Assembly (NCBI GenBank): GCA_028023455.1
Contig: JAQFVV010012434.1
Location: 7,871,157-7,935,156 of the forward strand
Source of the DNA: Epiperipatus broadwayi
Lineage: Eukaryota; Onychophora; Udeonychophora; Euonychophora; Peripatidae
DNA length: 64,000 nt
Direction of reading: 5' to 3'
A program made the translations under genes and the position numbers. The notes under the pieces were generated by a model that worked only from the letters and a program-made list of their open reading frames with translations, searched no databases and was not told the origin of the DNA. Numbering within the stretch: the first letter of the stretch is position 1; each line of letters starts with the position of its first letter. This document shows, one piece after another, positions 51,150 through 61,468 of this stretch.

Positions 51150-51532
51150 AGTTGGGACATTAGATCTAAAAAACCAACTCAAGCAAAGCATTTATCTAAA
51201 AGATAATTGTTAGAAGAAGATCTGAAACTTTTAGACATCTCCATGTCTTTAAAGTCAGCTCTCCAACTGAAAAAATCATATGGGACTGAACTTAATTCAG
51301 ATACTCCATATATTAGTAGGCTTAGCTCTTTAATTTAGCTAAAGCCACAACAGCAAAATAATAATAGTAATAGTAACAAGTCAGATGTCACATGACTTAT
51401 ATATAGCTTGCACTTACAAATATGTAAAATTAAGAGCATGCTAATAGCTCTAAACAAGCTTTTTTTTTATTTATGATAAATGCTACTACAAAAGAAGGCA
51501 TTCAAATCATTTTTATTTTAAATGGTCCCCAT

Positions 51533-51571
51533 CCCCAGACCGGTTTCAACCTATGGGTCTCTTCAGTGAGG
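51533..51571 (-). ncRNA. Hammerhead ribozyme, unit 2 (core intact)
   Basis: Same layout as in unit 1, but GAAA is intact. Helix II is GACC-CATA-GGTT, closed by a G-U wobble. All invariant core bases (CUGA-N-GA, GAAA, GUC) are present, so activity is plausible with a slightly weaker helix II. Confidence 0.85.
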
Positions 51572-52035
51572 AGTTGGGACATTAGATCCAAAAAACCAAC
51601 TCAAGCAAAGCATTTATCTAAAAGATAATTGTTAGAAGAAGATCTGAAACTTTTAGACATCTCCATGTCTTTAAAGTCAGCTCTCCAACTGAAAAAATCA
51701 TATGGGACTGAACTTAATTCAGATACTCCATATATTAGTAGGCTTAGCTCTTTAATTTAGCTAAAGCCACAACAGCAAAATAATAATAGTAATAGTAACA
51801 AGTCAGATGTCACATGACTTATATATAGCTTGCACTTACAAATATGTAAAATTAAGAGCATGCTAATAGCTCTAAACAAGCTTTTTTTTTTTTATTTATG
51901 ATAAATGCTACTACAAGAGAAGGCATTCAAATCATTTTTATTTTAAATGGTCCCCATCCCCAGATCTTCTTCTAACAATTATCTTTTAGATAAATGCTTT
52001 GCTTGAGTTGGTTTTTTAGATCTAATGTCCCAACT

Positions 52036-52074
52036 CCTCACTGAAGAGACCCATAGGTCGAAACCGGTCTGGGG
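52036..52074 (+). ncRNA. Hammerhead ribozyme in the inverted arm (fully canonical)
   Basis: Helix I CCTCA (52036-52040) pairs with TGGGG (52070-52074), including one G-U pair. Core CTGAAGA is at 52041-52047. Helix II is GACC (52048-52051), loop CATA, GGTC (52056-52059). GAAA is at 52060-52063. Helix III is the self-complementary ACCGGT (52063-52068). The predicted cut is after C52069 in a GTC triplet. Every conserved base is present. The very short helix III suggests action as a dimer or in tandem transcripts. Confidence 0.9.
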
Positions 52075-52440
52075 ATGGGGACCATTTAAAATAAAAATGA
52101 TTTGAATGCCTTCTCTTGTAGTAGCATTTATCATAAATAAATAAAAAAAAAGCTTGTTTAGAGCTATTAGCACGCTCTTAATTTTATATATATATATATA
52201 TTTGAGCCGCATCTATAATACTTTAATAAAAAAGAACTAATAATTAATAAAAAGAATTAATACTAATTTAAAAACATGTTATTGAAACATTAAATTTTAT
52301 AATTTAGGTGCACATCTCAAATATATACATGAAATATATATACACGACAAAAGGAGCGGGATGGGAAATAGGGATTTAAACATAGGTTAGTAGATGGAAA
52401 CATGAAGCACAATCTTAAGCTAAGATTGACTGCTTCAGTA

Positions 52441-54966
52441 TAAATAGGAGATACTGTATTATGTATTTTTTTAATAATTGTTTACTTTGTTAGATAATTT
52501 TTAATGGTTTAATTTTAGAAGATTATAGACAACTATTGGTTGCTACAATTATAATTTCAGGACATCATTCTATCTGAGTGTCACATACATTATCAACATA
52601 GTTTAAATTTCAGATATAGAGAGAAGTCTCTTGAGTTGAAATTACCATATTTAATTTTTGGATTAGGTCAATTTAACTTAATGAGAAATCATTAAGTTAC
52701 TTTTGTAAGAAAGAATGTTGTTGTGACAATAGTTATAAATAATTTAAAAAAATTCTAAAACAATATGTGATATTAAGCACTAGGAAACCTTCTCTCATTC
52801 TATCACTACTTCGGTTCAAACAAGGTGAAAATAAATAAATAGTTAATTTTTCAAATCTGAGCATCATAAATAATAGCTTGAGTTTAAATTTAGGACCTTC
52901 AGTATTTGATTTTGACTATACTATAACCTTATTAAATTATACGGATTAATTCATTCTGAATGATCTTAATAACCTTGGTAAGTTTTAAAGTATCTCCAAT
53001 GTAACCATCTATTTTATTCAGAATGCAGAGATTATCATTAGACTTATTATTCATCACCTTATTAAACTCATGATATGTACTTAAAAATTTCTCCAGTATT
53101 TATTTATTAAGTTTTAGTTAAACTTTTTTTGAAAATATTTTTTGATTCCATTTCTACTGTTTATATGCATTTTTATTTATTTGAATTTGAATTCAGTTCA
53201 GGTTATTTTTCTTCTATAAAATGAAATATTTGTGCTGAGATATAAAAAAAATAATTTTAGTAGTTATGAATAACTTGAATTTTTAAGAATTGAATCAAAA
53301 GCCCAAGCTTTAATTTGTCTATTTATTTTCTTCATTCCAGAAAGAATATATCAAACAAAACAATGATTATTTGTTTGTTGTATTCTATTTTTGCCATGAT
53401 CACAGATAAATGCAGTTAGGCATATAATCAAAGAAACTAAAATATATTATTAATATCTTAATATCAAATCTATAGATTGTTAGAATTTAAGTCATTAGCT
53501 TGTTAGTAAAGTAAAAGTAGCTGTTGACTGTTCACTTATGTAAATCTAATGCTTTTCACTGCATAAGGTTAGTGTCTAAAAATTAGTCTAGTATCCAGTG
53601 ATTTTTTTAAGCTGCAATAAATGATTTTGGAAAAGATATGCAGTGGATTGCTCCTCTTAATCCAGATTGCATGTCTTTCTATTGAATAAACTTCTCAAAT
53701 TCCATTACTATTTTACATATATTTTAGAAATGTATTTTGCTGATTATTAAATTTTGTTTTAAAATATTCTAATATGTCAGCTTATGTTAGTAAACCAGAA
53801 AAGTCTTATTATTATTCCATTTGCATGTTGAGTTCATCTTAGAAAAGTTAATTATTAACTTTACATTTCTAACATCTTAGTCTAAATGAGATGGTAATAT
53901 GGATGTATGCATTCATAATGTTTTTTTTACCCTACACAAATCACTCCATTATAAAGTATGTAATGTTGAATGATAAATGAATTGCAATTAAAAGATTATA
54001 TTATCAATGTAAGGCATCACATATTTTCAAAGTATGTAATAGAGCAGTATGATAAAATGGGTCACGACTATAGAAAATGATATAAGTGCATTCAAAAGTA
54101 AAAGTGCTTAGACTTTGAAGAATTTGCATTAAGATAACATCTTAACTTTTTAATGTTAATAAATTTCAGTAATTATAATAATAAAAAAATTGGCTTAATT
54201 TTAATGTTAATTATTGAAAAAGAAATAACAAAACTGAGTGATTCATCGTTGAATTATTTATTTATGAATTTTGCATTGGTTATAAAGTTACAACTTACTG
54301 TTGATTTCTTTAATAACGTATAAAAGGTTAGATAATTTATATTTACTATTAATTATGGTTGTCATGTGTAGAACAATGAAAGTAGTTGTGCATTTTCATT
54401 GCTGTAAGTGGAATTTTATGCATCTCAGTTTCATTGATGTGATAAAAGTAAACAATCATTAAATATTGTGGTCATTAGAAATGACTGCATTCAGCTTCTA
54501 GTTTAATTCATCATAATTCAAAAAGGGAGTCAACAAAGCTATTGTTGTGACAGTAGCAAATTTTAAAAATGTTTCCATCATTAGAATATTTGTTACACAT
54601 TTAATCTAGAACATAAAATATATCATTCATTGCTAGTGCTTTTTTACAACTCAAAGTAATAAAATATTGCTCCAAGCTGTCCTAAACATTTAATTGATAC
54701 TGTAAAATAAGATATGTCCACTCTTAAAATTAATGCATGGTTTTAAAATATAATTGTTATGATAATGTATTTGTTTTATGAACTGTCTTTTCCACAGAAT
54801 GTTAGATTTTATTTTTTTGATGATTTTTTTTTTCGAAAATAATAATTTTTGGTTGCAATATTCCCAAAATATAATAAATTGATTTATTACATTTTTAATT
54901 AAATCTAACTCTTAATCAATCTTAATCAATCTTTAATCTACAGAAATATTTTCTGTATTGTTAGTG
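52441..54966. other. AT-rich DNA without a recognised gene
   Basis: About 2.5 kb with no motif-bearing frame or clear repeat. Confidence 0.55.
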
Positions 54967-56420
54967 GAGATGCAATTGTTAGATAACTATCCAAAAATAA
55001 ATTCAAATCAATTTCCAGATTGGAAATAGATTTGATAAAAATGTTAACAGCTAACTAAAATCAATTAGCTTTGTTTTAAATTTTACTTTCATTAACTTTA
55101 ATTAATATTTACTGAGGCTATAATCTCGACAATATGCATATAAAATGCGATAGTAGGGACTTCTACAGGTGTTTTAACCACAAGCTTATGCTATAGAAAA
55201 AAAGAGGGGAACCCCTTCTTTACTTCAACCTACTTTCTATTTAAATAGGTGAAACTGAAGCGGTTAGATCTGCGAGCGTGAAGCTATTCAATACTTTACT
55301 GATTAAGTCCACATTTCTTATTACACATTAATACTCGCGAAATCTTTCGATTTACAATGAGTCAATGGAAAGATTATATAGTTAGAAATCTATTACAGTA
55401 ATTTAAAGTTGTAATTATAAATTTATTAAACGCACATTGATTACGTAAGTAATATTTACTGAGGCTATAACCTCGACAATATGTGTATAAAATGCAATAG
55501 TAGGGACCTCTACAGGCATTTTAACCACAAGCTTATGCTATAGAAGAAAAGAGGGGAACCCCTTCTTTACTTCAACCTACTTTCTATTTAAATAGGTGAA
55601 ACTGAAGCGGTTAGATCTACGTTTAATAAAGTTATAATTACAACTTTAAATTACTGTAATAGATTTCTAACTATAAAATCTTTCCATTGACTCATTGTAA
55701 ATCGAAAGATTTCACAAGTATTAATGTGTAATAAGAAATGTGGACTTAATCAGTGAAGTATTGAATAGCTTCACGCTCGCAGATCTAACCACTCCAGCTT
55801 CACCTATTTTAATAGAAAGTAGGTTGAAGTAAAGAAGGGGTTCCCCTCTTTTCTTCTATAGCGTAAGCTTGTGGTTAAAACACCTGTAGAGGTCTCTACT
55901 ATTGCATTTTATATGCATATTGTCGAGGTTATAGCCTCAGTAAATATTACTTACATAATCAATGTGCGTTTAATAAATTTATAATTAACTTTAATTAAAA
56001 AATTCCTTTTAAAATCATGAATCCCACCCCTTTAATTACTCTTGGACAGTTAATGACTGCATCTTCCATCTTGAATATTTGTGTACTTATATGAAGAAAA
56101 ATATTTATAAAATAAATAACATATAGTTAATAAAAAAAATACAAAATTATTTTACAAGATTTGCTTGCGTTTTTATCTATATACAAGCTCTGTTCATATA
56201 TATATATATATATCTGAGTCGCATCCATAAAAGTTAATATTTAAAATTAAAGAAAAATTTTTTATTTGAGATTTATATTTATAAATTGTTATAGACCCTT
56301 CTCAGAAATATACATATAGTTTATATACATGTGACAAAAAGAAACAGGATGAAATGTGGGGTAAGTGGTAGAACAGTGAAGCTCGATCTTGGGCTAAAAT
56401 CGATACAATACTCACTATAG
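54967..56420. repeat. Host repeat, copy B, interrupted by a family-2 foldback element
   Basis: Outer parts match copy A (50600-52440). The interruption is 55106-55983. Copy A reads straight through at the equivalent place (AAAACTTTAATTAA near 50713). The (TA)n at 56196-56212 is intact here, where copy A holds the hammerhead array. Confidence 0.75.
55091..55998. mobile_element. Tandem-plus-inverted foldback element, family 2, copy 2
   Basis: The marker AATATTTACTGAGGCTATAA occurs at 55104 and 55451 (period 347). The second unit breaks off at about 55622 (GGTTAGATCTAC). A complete inverted unit runs from there to about 55983, ending with the complement of the same marker. A 15-bp direct repeat, ATTAACTTTAATTAA, flanks it (55091-55105 and 55984-55998), part of which exists once in host-repeat copy A. 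Blocks shared with 33165-33889 include GTAGGGACCTCTACA, GCGTGAAGCTATT, ACTGATTAAG.CCACA and GAAATCTTTCGATTTACAAT. It has no coding capacity. Confidence 0.85.
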
Positions 56421-56800
56421 CATCAGTGAGTTAATAACTTGATTAAATAGTGTATACCTTCTGATTTTAATTACTAATGCAAACTAAGCTTGTAAATTAT
56501 ATTGTTATTAAATTGATTCTAACATCAACTAATGTTTAACAGCCATAAATTTAAAAATTTCATCAAGTTTAATCATAAATTAATAATGTAATGGATGGAA
56601 AGTTACAAAGATTAAATCTTCATGATCTCATTCTAAAATGTTTTAGATTGGCCTATATAATTGCATTTAAGTATAAAGATAACATGACTGTTCTTATCTT
56701 TTAAAAGTTCCTATCTTGTATTTGGGTTTGAGAGTGTTCTGCATACTCACTATAATATCAGTGCATTAGTAACATGATTAAACAGTGTATACAGAAGGTT
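56408..56800. mobile_element. Degenerate tandem array, family 2, copy 3
   Basis: ATACTCACTATA..ATCAGTG at 56408 recurs at 56743 (period 335). Sequence between (56615-56745) aligns with 33740-33870: TTCATGATCTCATTCTAAAA, TTTTAGATTGGCCTATATA, CTTATCTTTTAAAAGTT. It is more diverged than the other two members, and no inverted arm is evident. Confidence 0.6.
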
Positions 56801-57830
56801 GATTACCTTCTGATTAAAAAATATTAGTATTTTATAACTTTCATTATTTACTTTGTTACTTGCAAGACCATTATGAAAAGGTTTTAGAATATTGAAGTTT
56901 GGTAGAGTAGAATATGTTTCAAATTATTGACAGTCACAACATTAAATTGTAGGAAAAGAGAGGGTCAACTTTAAAAAAAAATGTCATCATCTAAAGTCTA
57001 TTAAGGAATGTCAATTTGAAAAAACAAAAGTTTCAATATAAATATAATTTATTTATTGGTTTTAAAAAAACTTTTATATATTTAATAATTTTAGTAAAAA
57101 AAAAGTATTTTATTAGATTAACTTTGTAAAAAAAATTATAATAAAAGATATTTTTTTTGTTTAAAGATAATGGTTTTCAGAAGAAAAATTACCTTATATC
57201 AATAAGAACTAATGTATGACTTGTTTTAATTTATAATAATAATAAATTTTTCTACTATCCAGCCTAAATATTATAAGATAAGAGCATTTTTCCATTCTAG
57301 TGCCATCTAGCATGAGCTTAAATAATTAGTAATTACTGGATATATGCAAAATATCTACTCTTAATATTTTCAGATGTGTTTGTGACTTTTATCTTTATTA
57401 GTGAGGTGTATCAAAGATGGAAAATGGTTTCTGGATTCTTAACTGTTTTTCTTTCAACTGTGTTCTATTAAGTCAAAAGCAGAAAATTATTTTGAAGATG
57501 CAAATTTAAATACCTATAAAAACTAATGATTTTATATGCCTCTTGCAAGCTCACTCAAGCTTATGCTAAATAACATTATAATAGATTTATTCTTTAAATT
57601 TATTTTAAAATAATAGAAATTGTTTATTAAAATAAGCTTTAAATATAAAAATGTATATTATATGATGCTTTTATAATAAAGTTAAAAATAAATATTCAAA
57701 ACTCAATTAATTTTAGCATTAAAAATATATTTATATAATAGTCATAAACACACTCACATTAATAGTTAAGGAAATCAAGTCATACATCATGTGACTTAAT
57801 TTAATAAGCTTGTAATTATAAAAGTAATAT
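56801..57830. other. AT-rich DNA without a recognised gene
   Basis: A and T homopolymers. No gene or clear repeat. Confidence 0.55.
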
Positions 57831-57918
57831 AATGAGTATTCTAATAGCACTAAACAAGCTTTTTCAATAAATGCCATAAGAGAAAGTATTTAAAATTTCT
57901 ATCTAGAATTATCCATAT

Positions 57919-57958
57919 CCGCAAACCAGTTTCAAGCTAATGCCTTTCTTCAGTGAGG
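57919..57958 (-). ncRNA. Degenerate hammerhead, left arm
   Basis: On minus the core CTGAAGA and GAAA are present. Helix II is reduced to AAG/CTT and helix I (CCTCA/TGCGG) has a mismatch. Helix III reads ACTGGT. Probably inactive or weak. Confidence 0.65.
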
Positions 57959-58207
57959 CACTAGGACATTCAGACATTAGATCAAAAATACAAACTCAAT
58001 CTCAGCACTTATTGAATACTTAACTATTAAGTAGAAAATCTGAATTTTTCAAACATCTATATGTCTTCAAATCCAGCTATCTAACTTAAATGGATTTGAA
58101 AACATATAGATGTCTGAACATTTTAGATTTTCTACTTAATAGTTAAGTATTTGATAAATTGTGGGCTTGAGTTTGTATTTTAGGTCTAATGTCTGAATAT
58201 CCTAGTG

Positions 58208-58246
58208 CCTCACTGATGAGAGCCATTAGCTCGAAACAGTTTGGGG
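58208..58246 (+). ncRNA. Hammerhead, right arm (core intact, helix III damaged)
   Basis: Helix I CCTCA/TGGGG, core CTGATGA (58213-58219), helix II GAGC-CATTA-GCTC (58220-58232), GAAA (58233-58236). Helix III is shortened to ACAGT by a one-base loss relative to ACCGGT. Helix II differs from the other family members on both sides (GACC/GGTC to GAGC/GCTC), a compensated change that supports selection on the structure. Confidence 0.75.
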
Positions 58247-58335
58247 ATAGGGATAATTCTAGTTAGAGATTTTAAATGCTTTATGTTGTAGAAATTATTG
58301 GGAAAAGCTTGTTTAGAGCTATTAATGTGATGATT

Positions 58336-60612
58336 ATATTATATATTATAAACTCACATTTTATTTGCATTAAATAGTAATATTTCATTGTGCAAAGATT
58401 AAATATTATTAGTGAGTATATATGCATAGAATCTATTAATATTGTATCTATGTTTCTAAAATTAAAGAATGATAAAATCTTTCCTTTTGTAAATTAAGAT
58501 TTTAATTCAGACTAAATCTTTATATTTTGAAATCTTTATTTTTAAAATATTTATTATTTAAATTAGGTTATCTATCTAACTTTTCACATCTATAAGAATT
58601 TTTAGAAATTAAAAAAATTAATTAGATTATTGTAGCCATTTTTGCAATATAAAAGAAAATATGCATTCTTAAACCTATATACAAAAAAAATAAAATTATT
58701 AAAACATATTTACCTAATTATTTATTTGAACTTAGAATTTTTAGTCTATATTCATCCTGTACTTCATTTCAAGTAATTGATACACATAACTACATACATG
58801 CAAAAAAGATAAATGATCCCAATGTGTGTAATTTATGCAAAACTAGCACTCATCAATTAGACCAGATCATAATCTCCTATATATATTAAGATAGAAATTT
58901 TTTAAACTTTAATGGAAAGATTTCAATCTTATCACCCTTCTAACAATTCACTATCTATTTCATTAAAAAACTAATGATGGAATGCTCAAAGCCCTACGTA
59001 TCTCTATTTACTATAATAAACATTCAGTATATTGAATGAGTAGGTTAATTAATTAGTTATTTTAATTTTCAAGTGTTGCAAATTTGAAATTTCTAATAAT
59101 ATTGTTTATTTTTAATATATAATAAAACTTCTAAATTCAGTAAGCTCTTAAAATATATGAATAAAGATATGTGTAAAAAGCAAATGGTCCACAAGATGGA
59201 TTTTTGACATAATCAAACTTTATCAGATGACTTAGTCCTTATATGTTGTCACCATTATAATTTAGGATTTATCAATAGAAACTTTTACACTTTGATTTAC
59301 ATATCCAGCATTTGCTTGAGTATACTTATTTGGTGAAGTTATCTAGAATAAATGGTAACAATAATTTAATAGCTATTTCATTAGACAGTAAATAATTATT
59401 CATTTTTTAATAGAGAACTAAATTTTTAACTCAATTAAAGATTAATATAGTAATTATTAAATTCCAGCATAAATATTCCATTTAGCATCTTCCAATTTTT
59501 CCTGATCACTCATGATATTTTCAAAAGAAGTTTATAATTTTAAACAGAATACACATGGATAAAGTCATATGTAAAAAAACCAATTTATCACAAAATGTAA
59601 TATGAAGATATGTGTATGCAAGGATCTAAGTTAATTGATGAATGCTGCTTCTGCCAAAATGTGTCTTGAATAACATTTGCTTTTTGCACATATTTTAACT
59701 TTTAAAAATGTATTGGGTTTCGAAATTTTATTATGTATTGAATATATTAGCATGATCAGAAAAAAGGTGGGACATATTAAATGAATGCTATTTATGCTGG
59801 AATTTAATAATGGATATAATAATCTTTGAGTTTAAAATTTGTATTGGGCTGAAAATTAAATAATAGTGATTTATAACCAGTTTGGTACCAGTTTAGTATG
59901 AGCTCTATGTAATTTTGGATATGGGAAATCCTAAAACTATTATTGATACAACCAAGGGATAAATAAGCTGAAATAATACCCCAAGAATGAATAACAACAC
60001 ATTCCAGATATTTTGTCCTGTCTATATAAAAAATTTCAATTTTATTGAAAATAATTTTTACCATTTATCTCAAACAATACGGTCAAAATGAATGCATTCA
60101 AGTCATGTCACACTTGGAAATTGAATTGTAATAGTTTATTTTATCAAGCAAATCTCCTGCTTATATTTAATTTTAGCAACATTCATATTATATTATGTAA
60201 AATACAAATTTTTATAATGACTTTCTTTCATCTATTGTTTAACCTGACTGTTTTTAATTATGAAATTTTATTTGGCCATAAGTCAAGAAATTGAATTTGC
60301 ATTTTTCACCCTCTACTAAGAAATTTTGCAAACCTTTTTATTTTTTACAAATTTAAAATTCATGTATATATTTTTTTGATATTTTAATTTGAAAAAGCAA
60401 TGATGAGAAGTCAAAATAATTGAATAAGCAGATCATCAATATTTCTGATGATGAGTGCTTATTATCTATACGATGATCTCAAACTTTGTGAGATTATTTC
60501 AGAAAATATTACGATGGTTTAAAAACTTGATTTTTTTGAAAAGTTTACGATCATATTTGTATAGTAATTGAGTAATAATTATTGGAATTCAAAAATATAT
60601 ATTATTACATAT
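58336..60612. other. AT-rich DNA without a recognised gene
   Basis: Frames at 59804-60294 on either strand are short, hydrophobic or Asn/Ile-rich, and match nothing. Confidence 0.55.
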
Positions 60613-61468
60613 TTATTTTTGGTAAATGTCTGAAATCCAGGTGCAGCTGCTTGATGGTGTTGTTTCTGTACAAAAATAATGAAATGTACCAGTACCAGAC
60701 TGATATTTTTTTTATTGAAAAATTTACAAAACAAAATTAATTTTTTTTAAAATAATATTTTAAAATATTACATTTTTAAAATGATATGAAACAAAATTCA
60801 TTTTTTTATTTTATGCTATTTTTTTTAAATAATATTTTTAAAATATTATATTTTTAAAATGATACGGAACATTATTTGCATTACATTTTTTAATTACATT
60901 ATACATTTCAGCGCATAGCACTGAAAGACAGCATGCATGGGACCTGCTGTTTCCCAGATTTAGCATGGATCTGAAGACAAACAGTATATCAAAACATGCA
61001 TTACTCTCATACAACTGACATTATGATTTACAAAACAACCTACAACATGTGTCTTATGTGAAATGGTGCCGGGACCTACTCTTTTGCAATTTTTTTTACA
61101 TTCTACACTCTGTAAGGAAGCACTGTGACAGCCTTACAATTATTACTATGAAATAGTACATCAGATAGTGTGCAGCATCATTACTTTGAATGCACATTAA
61201 AACAGTTATGGCTGGTTAAATTTCATACATGCTCACATCATATGGTAGCGAGCTTTAAAGTGTTTTCTATTTTTATAGTAGTGTGAAGCACATCAGCAGG
61301 CTATAATATTGGTATGAAACACTATCTATGCCTGCTAATAGCTAATATGAATAGAATTGTTCTATATACTGTAAATTCCACCATGTAAATTGCATATTTC
61401 TGTGGTTTTGCACAGAAACAACACCATCAAACGGCTGTGCCTGGATTTCAGATGATTACCTTATTTTT
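60613..61468. mobile_element. Non-autonomous DNA transposon with 55-bp TIRs and 8-bp TSD
   Basis: The element spans 60621-61460. Its left end GGTAAATGTCTGAAATCCAG continues to TTGATGGTGTTGTTTCTGTA. The reverse complement of the right end starts GGTAATCATCTGAAATCCAG and includes TTGATGGTGTTGTTTCTGTG. About 46 of 55 positions match. TTATTTTT lies directly outside both ends (60613-60620 and 61461-61468), an 8-bp target duplication. The interior has no transposase; it includes an imperfect duplication of an AT-rich block (about 60735-60795 and 60820-60880). An 8-bp duplication fits hAT, Merlin or P-type superfamilies; the GG start mildly favours Merlin, but this is not settled. Confidence 0.8.

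Larger units (their letters stand above)
50947..52185 (-). mobile_element. Hammerhead retrozyme-like array: 2.4 tandem units plus inverted arm
   Basis: Units start at 50948, 51371 and 51793 (periods 423 and 422). The first two are full length and differ by only a few bases. The third ends at 51962 within CCCCA. From 51963 the sequence runs as an inverted partial unit to 52185. Reading the ribozyme strand, each full unit carries a hammerhead on minus and the arm carries one on plus. The insertion sits in a (TA)n tract; copy B of the host repeat shows the empty site near 56200. Shared 73-77-aa frames are by-products of the repeat and overlap the ribozyme. Tandem units, about 0.4-kb monomers and type I hammerheads fit metazoan retrozymes or non-autonomous Penelope-like elements. 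Confidence 0.85.
50600..52440. repeat. Host repeat, copy A, interrupted by the hammerhead element
   Basis: The outer parts match copy B (54967-56420): GATGCAATTGT.AGATAAC at the left (50599 vs 54967), a CAAATCTATTTC / GAAATAGATTTG hairpin, GGACAATTAACAACAG...CATCTTCCAT in the middle, and GAGCCGCATCTATAA followed by CGACAAAAGGAGCGGGATG at the right. In copy A the hammerhead array sits in the (TA)n tract, where copy B is uninterrupted. Confidence 0.75.
57831..58335. mobile_element. Palindromic relative of the hammerhead element
   Basis: Two arms of about 245 bp meet at about 58085. The outer ends carry CTAATAGC.CTAAACAAGCTT and its complement, as in the 50.9-kb array. Each arm holds a diverged hammerhead (57919-57958 on minus, 58208-58246 on plus). 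The arms differ at many positions, so the palindrome is old. No tandem unit is present. Confidence 0.8.

Noticed and set aside
50985-51206. 73-77-aa frames in the 50.9-52.2-kb array as a conserved protein
   Set aside because: They recur only because the DNA is repeated, overlap the ribozyme and poly-T tract, and contain no known motif.
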